Shown: positions 23,254-42,236 of the stretch, piece by piece
Numbering within the stretch: the stretch's first letter is position 1
Layout: every line of letters begins with the position of its first letter
NCBI GenBank assembly: GCA_963693305.1
Contig: OY855905.1
Coordinates: 23,429,437-23,493,436 of the forward strand
Length of the DNA: 64,000 bases
Reading direction: 5' to 3'
DNA from: Meandrina meandrites
Lineage: Eukaryota; Cnidaria; Anthozoa; Scleractinia; Meandrinidae
Position numbers and translations under genes: made by a program
Notes under the pieces: model-generated
Databases searched by the model: none
Told to the model about the DNA's origin: nothing
What the model saw: the letters and a program-made list of their open reading frames with translations, nothing else

Positions 23254-26200
23254 TCAAGTGCTAAGTCTGTAAACAGTACAGGAAAATTTCCTGGAACAGT
23301 CCTTCGTAATATGAACTATTGTGTCTTTTTCCATCATTATGGAATGATCAGCATCTTGTTTCCAATTACTAATGGTGGCTTCATGTATTAACCTTCCTGT
23401 TTGATTGTCGTAAAGTCCTATTACTCCACGAGGCGTGTCCTCTGAATCATTTGATGACAGGACCACAAGGACATCAAGTTCATCTTCGTAGTCAACGTCT
23501 AAAACTGTTTCAAAGCCTGGGTTGTTGAATACTTGATCTTTTCTCGCTTTGATTTCACGGCCTGAAGAAGTAAATTTCACTGTTTCTGAGCAGCCTTTCT
23601 CCTTTCTCAGGTTTAATCCAAAACAGTTTCTTAGTTCAAATAATGACGTCTCCAACTGGCATAGCTTCAAGCATCTGTGACAGACAGACAAACAAACAAA
23701 GCTTACAGTCAAAATGGTCAAAGTTTACAGCTTTAAGTGTATATGACAGACTTTTTTTATTTGCTTGATCGAATCTACATGGAATGCTGATTTGAACATC
23801 GAAAAATGAATGTTTTTTCACTGTGTTTTAGCTGTCCGAAAACGTGAAATTTCACTTCCTGTTGGGTCAAAAACCGCGTGAGGAAAGGACCTGGGACTAG
23901 AGGAGCCGTGACTTCAAAACCAGAACTTGCTCACAAGAAACAAACAAACTGAACTAAACTTGTCTACAAAAACTGAACTACTAAGTTGTGTTACCAGAAA
24001 ACCAGAAAAAACAGCAGTAACATTCCTAATTCCTTGTTCAGTTTGTTTGTTTCTTGTGAGCATGTTCTGGTGTTCATTTAGTCCCAGGTCCTTTTAATTT
24101 GTTGCGCAGTTTTTGACCTAACCGGAAGTGAAATTTCACGTGTTTAGACTGCTAAAACGTTGTGAAAACAAAGACTTTGAAATTGTTTTCTGATGTTCAG
24201 ATCAGCATCCCACGTAGATTCAATTGAGCAAATAAAAAAAACCTGTCATATACACTTTAAGAAATAAAATTCTCTTTTACTAATCTAAACCTTTTATGTT
24301 TTAAAAAAATATTGTGCTTGTTTAAAGTAAATGAGCTTACTGCAGTCATTCAACCATGTCCTTCACTGGATAGAAAACCCATATGCAAATTAATCAGACA
24401 TGCGACATACCGGTAATTGCCTCTGTTATAGAACAGCTCTTAATTTGCCTGATTATAGCAAAAAGGTTGGGCATAGGGTTACTTAGCTTAAACCGTAATC
24501 TTGATGCTACAGAAACATCACCAGAGTACAACATGTTGCAGAAAAGGGCAAAAGGGAGCTACAATGCTGACTAATCTTCTGTCAGCACAAAAGCCTTACA
24601 CACGGGAACAGGGAACATGGCTGAGGCAAAGTTCTACAGAATTATGGGAAACTATAACCTTGCTTCACTCGGACAGCCACATTGACATAATAAAGGTGGT
24701 TGTGATTAAAAACAGAAGAGATGGATCTGTACTCTAGACACAGCACTGGTATTGTCTCTCTTAATAATATTAATTATAATATTATTAAATCCACATTCAT
24801 TTGGTAAAAGCACCTGTCACATTAACACTTGGTTTTCAGTCACCCAGTCACTCAGTCTAGTGTTACACCACTCATTCTGCAAATGCCATCATCTACAGTA
24901 GAACATAATCAGGGTTGAAAAGTTCTAAGGGACCATTTTATGGGCTTAGTAAACTTATTTTAAAGTTCTTTTAATATCTGATTTTCCTGCCTTCTAAACA
25001 AAGATATAGATAGCATTTGGTAGATTTTTTGTTACGGAAAGTAGGGGTGGTATAGTGGTGAGAGCGCTTGCCTCCCACCAATGTGGCCCAGGTTTTAATT
25101 CTAGACCTGGCATGATATGTGGGTTGAGTTTGTTGTTTGTTCTCGTCTTTGCTCAAAGGTTTTTTCTCCAGGTTCTCTGGTTTTCCTCCCTCCACAAAAC
25201 CAATATTTCAAATTCCAATTTGATCTTTGATGTTCATACCTACACTTTCTAACAAGTTCCTGAGAGCTCTTCTCTCCATACATTACAACCCTCCAAGTTG
25301 ATTTTTTCCTTTTTTCCTTGGCCACCAACTGCTCAAGTTTGGTCACCAGTGAAAACTTTTAGTTGCTAAATTAGGCTCACGCTTTCAATCATTCTTCTCA
25401 ATTTTAGTCGCCAGGCTGGCGACTTCGGTTCCAATTTAGTCACCAACTCCAAAATTATAGTCACCATGGAGACTAAAAATGGTCTTAACTTGGAGGGTTG
25501 CCATACCCTCCATGGAAGGGATTTGTCCTAAAACACCCCACCCTTTCAGATCTTTCAATAATATTTTAAGTAGGTGGCTGCCCTTGTCCAGTTCCCATCA
25601 GAGAGCAATAAAAGAAGCTGTAAACACCTCACTTTTATAGGAAACTGCTTGAAATGCCTGCCAGAGCTTAGGGCTTGCCAGGTCTTATTGAAAGCACTGA
25701 CATTGCTTTAAATTCTTGGGTCTTTGAGACCCTCCCCCCCCCCCCCCCACCCTACCCCTTCTCCTCTCTCTCCTCCCTGGAATTTGCAATCCCTTCTGTG
25801 GGGGGAGTGTAGTATGGATATTTTTTGGATCAACACAATGTTACATTTTTTACCTAGTAAGTGGTCCAAACTTTTCTGCCCTGATTGTGTTTTAACTGAT
25901 TATATAATGCATTGTCTTTATGCTTATTGCCTATACAGTCAACTCTCTCTAAAATGGACACCATCGGGACCGGCTTCACCTGTCTGTCTAAGAGAGGTGT
26001 CAGTCTTATAGGAAGTTTAGTTACAGTAAAATAACTGAAAACCACAGGAACTGGACCAACACCAGGTGTCTGCTTTATGGAGGTGTCCATCTTATAGAGG
26101 TGTCCGTTAAGAGAGTGTTGACTGTGCTGCATACATGTAACATTATTTGACTCACGATCATTAACCTGTACTTGTCCGGGGCACAACACACCCCAACCTA

Positions 26201-27585
26201 ATAGATAAGGTTAGGGCCTGGCTAAACTAGAAGAACACTGTTGTAGGAACATTTTTTTTTTCGCAGTTCAGCTACAGTACACAAGAAACATTTTTTGGAA
26301 AAAAAACTTGTGTTCAAAATTTTTTTCTTGTTTCCAAGAAACAATATTTTGCTGGGAAACATGTTTTTTTTTCCTGTAACAATGTTACCTTGTTTAGACA
26401 GGTCCTTAGATTATATATTTTGTCTTACTTGATTTCATGAGGGCCAATATGAAGAATGCGACCACTATTATCAGCATGGAAATAAGCCTGGTCTGGTTCG
26501 ACAGAGAACATATCCATTTCCAATATTCCACTCCTCGCAAGCTTCAAGTCTTTCACTGAACAAACATGAAATACACTGCAGTGAGACTGTGGACAACAAA
26601 TATAATGCCACGGGTATCCCCCAAATGAGATGACATGCTGATTGCTGCAAATCTCAAACAGGACAACAGGCTTTGAAGTAAATGCTACATTGACAGGAAG
26701 CCCATGTGGATGGTCTCCTACAATAAATGGATTAACACTTCTGTCAAATGACGCAGAATTCATTTCTTGATGCACGTCATCAGATGGTGATGCTCCAAAT
26801 TTTTTCCCCAACTCAGTGGCAAAGCTGTAGTTTTCTATGATTTCCCACAGGTTGTAAAATCTCATTCTGTTTGAATGATGCATGATCACCACAAAACCAT
26901 TGCTTGCGACAGCATCAACAATGTCATGGCCAAATGTGGATTTTTCTATTGGCATAAGGGCTAGGAACTCTAATGGTGCCATCAAGAAAATGGACAAAAA
27001 CATTAAAGGTCGGCTCTGATTACAGAAGTGCACGGATTTAAGTACAATCCTTTGCAAATCGGATTCCCAAAGAATGTGTTTGAATCTGTACTGTTTTGAC
27101 AAGTACACTTTCTGCAAGACACGTCCAGTGTTTAAATCGTGACGAATCAACCAACCATCTGCCGTGACAGCAATTAAACAGGGTTTGTAGCCTTCTGATT
27201 TGGTACAATTCAGATATGAGTGCTGATCCACGGGGCTCTCAAACACAAGAGCAGACTCAATCTTTCTAGAATTTTCACAAGCAGAGAGTTGGTACAGAAG
27301 CTCTGGTTTTCCATCGAAACCAAAACTGGTGTAACATGTTCTAAATTTGTCGAAAAACAAGTGTTGACTATCAAATCCAACAGGATGTTTCGTGCTTTTC
27401 CACCAGACTTCACAAAACTTAGAACCTTCTTTCTGTACCAAAGACCGAATGATTTTCAGATCTCTTCGAAGACTGGAGCCATGGCCATTTAGTGATCTTC
27501 GCAGAACTTGATAGCAGACGTTGTTTCTATTCGCGTTTTGTCGACGAAAGGGAAGGTTGTGGTAGACACTAAATGACGTGTTCAT
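23254..27585 (-). CDS. DCAF17: DCAF17, DDB1- and CUL4-associated factor 17
   Basis: Two coding exons, 26429-27585 and 23254-23674, encode 525 residues; the human protein has about 520. DCAF17 is a nuclear, WD40-type substrate receptor of the CUL4-DDB1 ubiquitin ligase. Diagnostic matches to the family are the segment GGYPWHYI at 322-329, GILEMDMFSVEPDQAYFH near 355-370, GRILHIGPHEIK at the exon junction and VDYEDELDVL near 446-455. Exon 1 ends AA|GTAAG and exon 2 opens after CTGTCACAG with A, restoring Lys and reading K-CLKLCQLE, parallel to the human K-VLKLTEIE. The start is the ATG at 27585; the open frame extends upstream without another ATG. It is divergent from SNRPG. The 2.75-kb intron contains a MITE, a SINE and a TA-type element. 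Confidence 0.93.
23730..24261. mobile_element. Inverted-repeat element in the DCAF17 intron, about 530 bp
   Basis: The left end CTTTAAGTGTATATGACAG is mirrored by CTGTCATATACACTTTAAG at the right. Further pairs include ACGTGAAATTTCACTTCC with GGAAGTGAAATTTCACGT and CCCAGGTCC/GGACCTGGG, so each arm is about 170 bp. It begins only about 55 bp upstream of the DCAF17 exon 2 acceptor. Confidence 0.75.
25043..25290 (+). mobile_element. tRNA-derived SINE
   Basis: The head resembles a tRNA with an A-box-like TGGTATAGTGGTGAGAGCG and a degraded B-box-like GGTTTTAATTCTAGACC. The body continues with CTGGTTTTCCTCCCTCC. The degraded B box suggests it is no longer transcribed. It lies in the DCAF17 intron in antisense orientation; the right boundary is approximate. 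Confidence 0.5.
25491..25935. other. Low-complexity intronic DNA
   Basis: Includes a C-rich run at about 25733-25750 and an open frame at 25724-26011 that is driven by this composition. No gene. Confidence 0.4.
25936..26124. mobile_element. Short inverted-repeat element, pogo/Tc1-like ends
   Basis: Ends read CAGTCAACTCTCTCTAAAAT at the left and CGTTAAGAGAGTGTTGACTG at the right, with AATGGACACC and GGTGTCC pairs inside. TA precedes the left end; the right flank is TG, so the TA duplication is imperfect. About 190 bp, no coding capacity. A related partial copy lies at 53220-53345. Confidence 0.65.
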
Positions 27586-27833
27586 CTTAAGAACCAACAA
27601 ACGCCACAATCGTCTATATCAATGCCAAAAAACACTCGAAAAAACTCTTTGGTCTGACCGTGCCATGACTAGTAGACTACAACGGCTGTTTTGACCATAA
27701 TTATTTGACGTACCTAACGAAGAAAAAAGATACCGCAAAACAAGAGTACTGTCGGCTCAAGAAAAGGCGATAAACGTTCTGCAAAAGAGGAAAGAGAAGA
27801 GAGGATTGCTTTGGAAAATCGCCTGAACCAGCC
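27586..27833. promoter_or_regulatory. Shared divergent promoter of DCAF17 and SNRPG
   Basis: Only 248 bp separate the two start codons, which point away from each other, so both 5' UTRs and the core promoters must lie here. No TATA box is obvious. Bidirectional promoter use is inferred from geometry. Confidence 0.7.
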
Positions 27834-30576
27834 ATGAGTAAGACCCATCCACCCGAGTTAAAGAAGTGAGCGTCCCTTTCATAAATTATCTAGTGTGTTT
27901 TGAGGTTATTTTGGCGAGAAAACGTCAAATCGCGTTGTCAAATGTTCCGGTTAGACCAGATGTTGACGATCCCTGAGTTGCATGATGCAGGCTTTGTGTT
28001 TCCATCGTTTACCATAATTCTTTTCTGATCTCTCAGATTCCAAATGGCTAAAATAGCTTTTATTGCATCTTTTATGACCTGATCTGTAGTACATCTTTGC
28101 AGCATGTTGCTTTTGTCGAACAGAAGCACTTGCATCAATCTGTAATCATGGTTGCAACAAGCTGTGTACATTCTGCCATTTCTGCGGCCGTTTGACAGCT
28201 TTCTTTGATACCCTCGAAATCTTGAACTGAGAATGCCAGCTTAAATCTTCTAAGAGTAGTTCGACTAGAAGATCATAACTTATAATGTATTTTTGTTTTA
28301 TTCCAGATACATGGACAAAAGATTATCATGTGAGTCTACGACAACCTGCCTACCTACTACATATCCTACATGCATTATCTTATAAAATCAAACCTTAGCT
28401 GGGATAACTGGATTAAACAAGAGTTGACAAAAGTTGAAGGATGATAGTTCAGACAAGAGTTTTCTTTGCCTGATCTTGGTGACTATTATCAGTATATGGC
28501 CAAATGAGTATGTGGAAGTTGACATGATCTGTCTCTTCATCAAAGAGAAAACTCTTGTCAGCAATGAAAATCTGAACAGATGCAAATGTAAAGGAGAGCG
28601 CACTTCAATTCATGTTTGCCTTTGATCCCAGCACAATGCTTTTATATGAAACAATGCAAAGCAAACATTACATAACATTTCTGTTCAGTTGTAGGCGTAC
28701 AGATGATGTTAAAACGGGTGTGTGCCAAATGCAGACTGGTACTCCGGCTAGCCTGAATAGCGCTCTGGTTAGCCTAAATAAAGTTCCAGTTAGCCCGAAT
28801 AGCACTTCGGTTAACCTGAATAGCACTCTGATTAGCCTGTTTACGGTTAGCTCTCAATGACTGTAATGGTAACACAATATATACGGTACTAAGAAGTCTG
28901 CAGTCTGTATTTGTTGCACACTGTGTTAAAACATGGTAAGAACAAAAACTTGCTCTCTAAAACTAACAGTGTATGTCAACATCATCATTGGATGTATAAC
29001 TGAAGAATGAAATCCATTTACAGTTAAATCTAGAAAACTCAAACCTTCAAGGGGTATTTGAAAAGGTTTGAAGTTATCAGGAGTTATCAAGGGTAAAATT
29101 AGTAAAAGAAATGACCTGAAGTGAAATGGAAAAAGGTGTGAGTTAATGGGAGGTTTGAGTTATCAAGGGTTCAACTGTATTTGTAATTCCTTATTTACAA
29201 AAGTTTGATCATGTGTCTGCTTTTTTTGCATGTGGCTATGTAATTTGTTGGCTTTATTTTATGAATGAATTAGAAAGCAGCCACTTCTTTTGTGCATTAG
29301 CCAAATGCAAACACTTGAGAAAGTTTGAAAGAATTGAAAAGTACTTATGTAAACTTGTTGCCTGTGACCTTTAACTTTTTTATTCTTCCAAACTCTCTGT
29401 CATGTTTGCATGGTTAAAGAGTCTGACCCACCCACTTTGCATTGCGCGCCCTGTTGTTGTTTACGAGCCCGGAGGACCACAAAAACTATTGTAACATGAT
29501 GACGCTTCTTTCAAAAACAGCGATCGTTCGAATATAACAAACTGAAGAGAAGAGATAAGACTTGTTTCTAGCATTCACATCGCGATGGAAACAGATTTTA
29601 CTTCTCGGTCGCTATCACTGGCTTTTTTGGGGGCCCCAAAAATGGCGGATTGACAAAGGTGAGAAATCTGTTTGTATCGCGAAGTGAACGCTAGAAACAA
29701 GTCTTATCGCTTCTTATAGCTTCTCTTCAGTTTGTTATCTTCGAACGATCGCTGTTTTTGAAAGAAGCGTTATCGTGAAACGATACTTTTTGTGGGCCTC
29801 TGCGCCCGTAAACAACAACAGGCGCGCAATGCAAAGTGGGTGGGTCAGATTCTTTAAGGTAAAGTCTGCATACGAGCCTACTGGCCCATTAGGACGGAAC
29901 TTATCCCGGTTTCCATAGCATGAAGCAACTGTTAACTCAAACCTTCCCAGATTTCCCTTTGAGTTATCAGGATTTAACTGTATTAACGCTTTTTCTTTCT
30001 TCTCAGTGAAACTCAATGGTGGTCGACATGTGACAGGAGTTTTAAGAGGATTCGATCCCTTCATGAACCTTGTACTGGATGAAGCAGCAGAGGAAGTGTC
30101 GGCACAGGAGAAACATCAAATTGGAATGGTGGTATGTAATAATTTAAAAATGAGTGGAGTGAGAAGAGTAGCGTTATGGTGCCCTTGAATCCATGATCAA
30201 TGGTTGGCATCAATCATACAAGTTTGGTCAACTGAAAAATTTGAATGGAGTAAAGTTTTATAATTATAATGTAAGCTGATAGCTAGTCATAGCAGGCAGT
30301 TTACAAAACAAAAAGCGTGATTTGGCTTGGCGTGGCTCCCAGTTTTGTCCTAGAAGTAACATTTTGTAGCTGGAGAAAACAGGGAAAGTGGCATACATCA
30401 CTAAATTGGCCATGGTTGTTTTACATTTTTGCTGCTAATGAGAACCTGTTAATGCTGTATAAATTATACTGTTTGGCCTGAGTTGTATGAATAACATGCT
30501 TTTACTTTTTTTTTTTTGCAAGGTGATCAGAGGAAACAGTATTGTAACAATGGAAGCACTGGACAGAATATTATGA
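27834..30576 (+). CDS. SNRPG: SNRPG, small nuclear ribonucleoprotein Sm G
   Basis: Four coding exons, 27834-27865, 28307-28329, 30007-30131 and 30523-30576, total 234 nt and give a 77-residue protein; human Sm G has 76. Sm G is one of seven Sm proteins forming the ring on U1, U2, U4 and U5 snRNAs in the spliceosome. The product begins [20 protein letters not shown]. The Sm1 motif spans exons 2-3 ([20 protein letters not shown]) and the Sm2 motif is in exon 4 ([16 protein letters not shown]). All junctions are GT-AG and phases agree: AA|A, T|TG and codon-aligned. The largest intron (28330-30006) contains a 21-bp tandem repeat, a MITE and a foldback element. I see nothing suggesting a pseudogene. 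Confidence 0.96.
28751..28856 (+). repeat. 21-bp tandem repeat, about five units
   Basis: Units such as AGCCTGAATAGCGCTCTGGT recur every 21 bp with changes. The period is a multiple of three, so an open frame with a 7-residue repeat (SLNSALV-like) results. It lies inside SNRPG intron 2 and is not coding evidence. Confidence 0.75.
29021..29177. mobile_element. 157-bp TA-flanked MITE
   Basis: Begins CAGTTAAATCTAGAAAACTC and ends GGGTTCAACTG, with TA directly on both sides. AAACTCAAACC at the left pairs with GGTTTGAGTTAT at the right. Related text is at 29930-29985 and 15860-15990. Non-autonomous pogo/Tc1-type element. Confidence 0.7.
29414..29857. mobile_element. Foldback element of about 440 bp in SNRPG intron 2
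   Basis: Left arm starts TTAAAGAGTCTGACCCACCC and the right arm ends GGGTGGGTCAGATTCTTTAA. Further arm pairs include GCATTGCGCGCC/GGCGCGCAATGC, AACAGCGATCGTTCGAA/TTCGAACGATCGCTGTT and AAGACTTGTTTCTAGC/GCTAGAAACAAGTCTT. The arms cover nearly the whole element. It ends only about 150 bp upstream of the exon 3 acceptor. Confidence 0.8.
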
Positions 30577-30841
30577 CAGAATAATGTAAAGAAGTTGACG
30601 ATACCTTTGCTTTTTATATTATATTCACTGTTCTTGTTCTTTCTCCGTCTGTAAAGCCTTGCTGTTTGTAAATATCTTTTTTGTGTGCAAGTGATATTAT
30701 TGTATTTTCATACTTGGCCATTCTCACACTTGAGAGGATGTGTCGTCATTATTGTCTGTAACGGACAGGATGTTTTTTAGACAGGCTTGTAATGTGCATA
30801 ACAACTGTATGTCTTTTAGTTTATGTGAAATTATATAAAAA

Positions 30842-30854
30842 AATAAAATAAAGT
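30842..30854 (+). terminator. Polyadenylation signal of SNRPG
   Basis: Overlapping AATAAA hexamers about 270 bp after the SNRPG stop codon, on the coding strand; the first credible signal downstream. Confidence 0.6.
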
Positions 30855-31450
30855 ACTTTCATTGTCATCTAGGTTTTGATCTCAAATTGAAAAAAGTTGG
30901 GCACTGAGACTTTCTAAATGATCCTTGTTTAGAAAAAAAATGGATGTAAACTAATTTTATTTGCTGTCCCTTCAGCAATTCACTTAAAGGGGGAGGGGGT
31001 GACTCTTAACTACCATTTAGCATTCCAAAACACTCCAAAATTGCTTGCCACAAACCACAGTCCTAGCAATCCCTCAGCAACTGCTCTGGATCTGTAGTTA
31101 AAAGTCTCCCCCCTAAGAGTGGTCCAATTTCAGGGAAGTGGCCTACGAATGAAGACATATTTCAGGCTGTCACTTATCTCCGCCGAAAAGTGGAGAGAAG
31201 TGACACCCGGAAACACATTTGCATTTGCTGGCTACAAAGGAAGGTTTCTAACCGCCATTTTGAAACAAGACCTCCATTGTTTCATTCAAGAGTCCTTTCA
31301 CAGCCATATTTGATAAGTCATGTGACCAGAGGGAAAACAAAATCAAAAGGTGTCTGATTTGAAAATTAAAATCAGTGCCAGTATATAAAGAATGTTCAAA
31401 TGCTTAAAGTAATGTGGTGTATCATTTTTGTGGTGGCATGATGGCCAACG
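30855..31450. other. Intergenic, no gene seen
   Basis: Convergent spacer between SNRPG and the R3HCC1-type gene. An open frame at 31119-31313 has no recognisable product. Confidence 0.4.
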
Positions 31451-31753
31451 TGGAAGGCGCGGTGGCCTAATGGTTAGTGCGCTGGACTCCGGATTGAACG
31501 GTCCGTGTTCGATGCCTGGCCGGGGCACTGCGTTGAGTTCTTGGGCAAGACACTTTACTCTCATAGTGCCTCTCTCCACCCAGGTGTATAAATGGGTGCC
31601 AGCGAATGTACTGCTGGGGGTAACCCTGTGATGGACTAGCATCCCATTCAGGGGGGAGTAGAAATACTCCTAGTCGCTTCATGCTACGGAAACCGGGATA
31701 AGCTCCGGCCTGATGGGCCCCTTGGCTCGTAAGCAGACCTTACCTACCTTACC
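31451..31753 (+). mobile_element. tRNA-derived SINE, copy 1
   Basis: The tRNA-like head has an A box TGGCCTAATGGTTAGTG and a B-box-like GTGTTCGATGCC about 40 bp later. The body contains TTGGGCAAGACACTTTACTC, a segment widespread in animal SINEs, followed by GTGTATAAATGGGTGCCAGC. The tail is TTACCTACCTTACCT. Length about 300 bp. The A and B boxes look close to functional. Confidence 0.75.
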
Positions 31754-32015
31754 TATGATGGCCCATGGCTAGTGCACCTGACTCCAGATCAAGCGCTCTG
31801 GGTTCTGGCCAGGGCCACTGTGTTGTGTTCTTGGGCAAGATACTTTACTCTTACAGTGCCTCCACCTTAGGTTTAGAAATAGTTACGGTACTAGTGAATT
31901 TAAACCTGGAGGTAACCCTGCGATGGACTCGTATCCCAAGCCATCCAGGGGGAGTGCATGCTATGGAAACTGGGAGAAGCTCTGGCCTGATGGGCCACTA
32001 GGCTCAAACACAGAC
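31754..32015 (+). mobile_element. tRNA-derived SINE, copy 2, diverged
   Basis: Directly follows copy 1 in the same orientation and keeps its order of landmarks: GGCTAGTG head, TTGGGCAAGATACTTTACTC, GGTAACCCTG, TATGGAAACTGGGA and GATGGGCC. It is more diverged and its B box (GGGTTCTGGCC) is broken, so it is the older copy. Confidence 0.65.
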
Positions 32016-33449
32016 TTGACCAATTTAATGCAGAGGGTGGGGGGAGGGGGGGATTTTGGCTGATGCAAACTTCACTTTTACCTTGGTTTCTATAAACTGT
32101 GAAGGTTGACTATGTGCTTTACCACTTGCCAAGCTTGTATTAAGCCAAAAATGTGCACTGAGAGCCTGAGGTTTGGCAATAGGCTTAACTCAAAACTTGA
32201 CAGTGAAGTAATGAACAGCAATAGCAGTCTTGCTCTAAATTTCTTCGAGCCTTTAACATGTTTAAAGATTACTAATTTAGTTCATTGTGTGGTTTTCAGT
32301 TAGATTTGTAACCAGGTGTCTTATTTCATATTTAACAATAAGACTATGAGCCCTCATTTTCTATGAGCGAATATTCAACAAGGTGCAGCCCAATTGACCA
32401 TTGCTCACAGAAAACAAGGGCAAGTGATCAAATTGTTTAAGTAGTACCAGTAACTTTTAAAGATTACAGTCCCTTTAAAGAGTACCGTGTGTGTAATCAT
32501 GTTCTCAGTGAATAGACAACAATAGGAGAACCAAGTCTACAAATGCATGAAGAAAATTATAATAAAAAAAGAAGAAAATTAAAACTTAAAAAGTTCCTAT
32601 CCTTAGAGTCAAATTCAAGTATTCATGTGGTAAATGCATGCATGCCATCACCCAATATTTTGCAGGGGACTCCAAAAATCAAAAAGCATTATTTCCAAGA
32701 GTGATCATAGTCAATTCCAAGCATGAGATCAGTACAAGATGCACTGTATTCTTGGGATAATATTTTTTTAGAGCACACATTCTGTGGGCAGCTATATATC
32801 AACACTCTGTAATAAATAAAATTATTTTGCTTTTATAACTTACGTATCTATTTTGTTATGCACACCTAAGCTAGCTCATTTATGACTCAAAATAAGCCCT
32901 GACCCCTCCTCCAATGAAGGTTTTTTTTAAAGAAATACAATATTAGCATCCCAGGACCCTTCGTACACTGGTAACACTATAACAACATGAGCTTGTTTTA
33001 ACCCCATCCCCAGACACCCAGGGGCAGTTAGTAGTGGCAAACAAAGTAAACTTGCAAAAGTCGGAGCAGTGAGAATTTAAAAGAAATGGTTTGGAAATGG
33101 TCTAGGGAGACTCGTTTTCAGGGGGCTCTTTAACTTTCAGCGCTTCAACTTTTGCCAAGTTTACTTTGTTTTACCCCTACTAACTGCCCTTGGATCTCCA
33201 AGGATGGCCCTTGCCTGACACCCAAACACAAAATATGCCATCAAACATAAAAGCTATTGTCACCTCACTGATGTTTATTGGATGTACATGATGTGACCTA
33301 ATGCGACATGAATGCAAGGAAATAAAATGTATAAAAATGATACAAAATCCTTTTAAAAAATTCCAGTATATTATTTATAATAATTTATCATTAACTTAAG
33401 TTTTTTATATGCTATTAAAAAGTACATTAAAATTTTTGATTTAGCGACA
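32016..33449. other. 3' flank of the R3HCC1-type gene
   Basis: No other gene seen. A pair of inverted segments (CCCCAGACACCCAGGGGCAGTT near 33010 and ACTAACTGCCCTTGG near 33180, with CAAAGTAAACTTG/CAAGTTTACTTTG) forms a small foldback at about 33010-33200. Confidence 0.4.
33005..33205. repeat. Small foldback repeat
   Basis: CAAAGTAAACTTGCAAAAGT near 33041 is mirrored by ACTTTTGCCAAGTTTACTTTG near 33148, and the outer parts read GGGGCAGTTAGTAGTGG and CCTACTAACTGCCC. Probably a short MITE. Confidence 0.6.
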
Positions 33450-41172
<7,723 letters not shown>

Positions 41173-42236
41173 TGGACACTTTATTTCTTCATTACCCTGT
41201 AACATAGAAATATATTTATTTATAGAATGTTGCCAGTTTTAGAATTCTCTAGATTAATTGTAACACTTCGCGTTTAATTGTAACACTTCTCAATGACGAT
41301 TATTTGCTGTCTATAGAATTCTGTAATTTCTTTTTTTTTTGCAGTTTTCTGCCAAGCTTTGTAAACGTTTAAGCATGGTTTTCAGTCAGAAAAAAAGACA
41401 TATTCTTGCGCCCATGGACATTGACTCTACTGCTACTGGGAACCCTGGGGCAAGAGACCCTGTTAATTGAGGGGGGGGGGGGGGGGGGGGGGAGAAGGAA
41501 TGCTGAAATGCTATGCTGAAATGCTATGCTGAAAAGCACACAACACCATGAATGAAGACAGCTAAGCACAACACCAGGACATGTCCGTATGGATAGCAAA
41601 TTGAAGTTCACATATGGGTGTCAAATAAATAGCTGTTGTAGGTCAAATTTGTTTTCAAGTTATAAATAAATAGCACTCTAATTGTAATCACTTAAAACAA
41701 TTTTAATTAATCAATTGCTGTCTCTTTTAAATGAATTCAAATCGTTTTATGTTAATGTCACTGTTATGTTCTTGCTGAAACAGATTTATATACGTTGGAA
41801 ACAATTTAACCCGAAAACCGATTTGATTTCTTACCCAGCTAACTGCATGACACAAATTAATAAAATGATATTATAAACCAAATTACGGTACAGTAAACAC
41901 CCACGTATAAGAACCTAGAATTTTTGGGTTCAGGCTGAATGGGTTCTTATATTTTGGGGTAGTTTTTCCGAACTCAGGCTGATTAGGTTCTTAGTAGGTT
42001 CTTATTTGTAGGAGTTGTCGTAGTGATACCATTCAGAGAGCTACTGTAGTACAGTAGTATTCTATACGGGTGTCTACAAAACGAAGACCGAAGACCGAAG
42101 ACCGAAGACCGAAGATCGAAGACCGAAAAACGAAGAGCTCATATAATTTTAGGCCTTTCAAACTCGAGGCAGTTATAATCATCGATAGTCAGGCTTAAGT
42201 ACTTTATCGGACGCTATCACACGCGAAACCGACGGG

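Noticed and set aside
23675..23721. Upstream part of the open frame at 23254-23721 as DCAF17 coding
   Set aside because: A splice acceptor at 23675 gives exact phase and homology continuity with exon 1, so the extra residues are intron.
27586..27609. Extending DCAF17 eight codons upstream
   Set aside because: The codon at 27609 is TTG; the first ATG in frame is at 27585.
27938..28171. Minus-strand frame inside SNRPG intron 1
   Set aside because: 77 codons, no recognisable domain; position in the intron of an opposite-strand gene gives no support.
41465..41495. Long G run, and C runs at 7100 and 25733
   Set aside because: Homopolymers, often unstable in assembly; no further structure to support a function.
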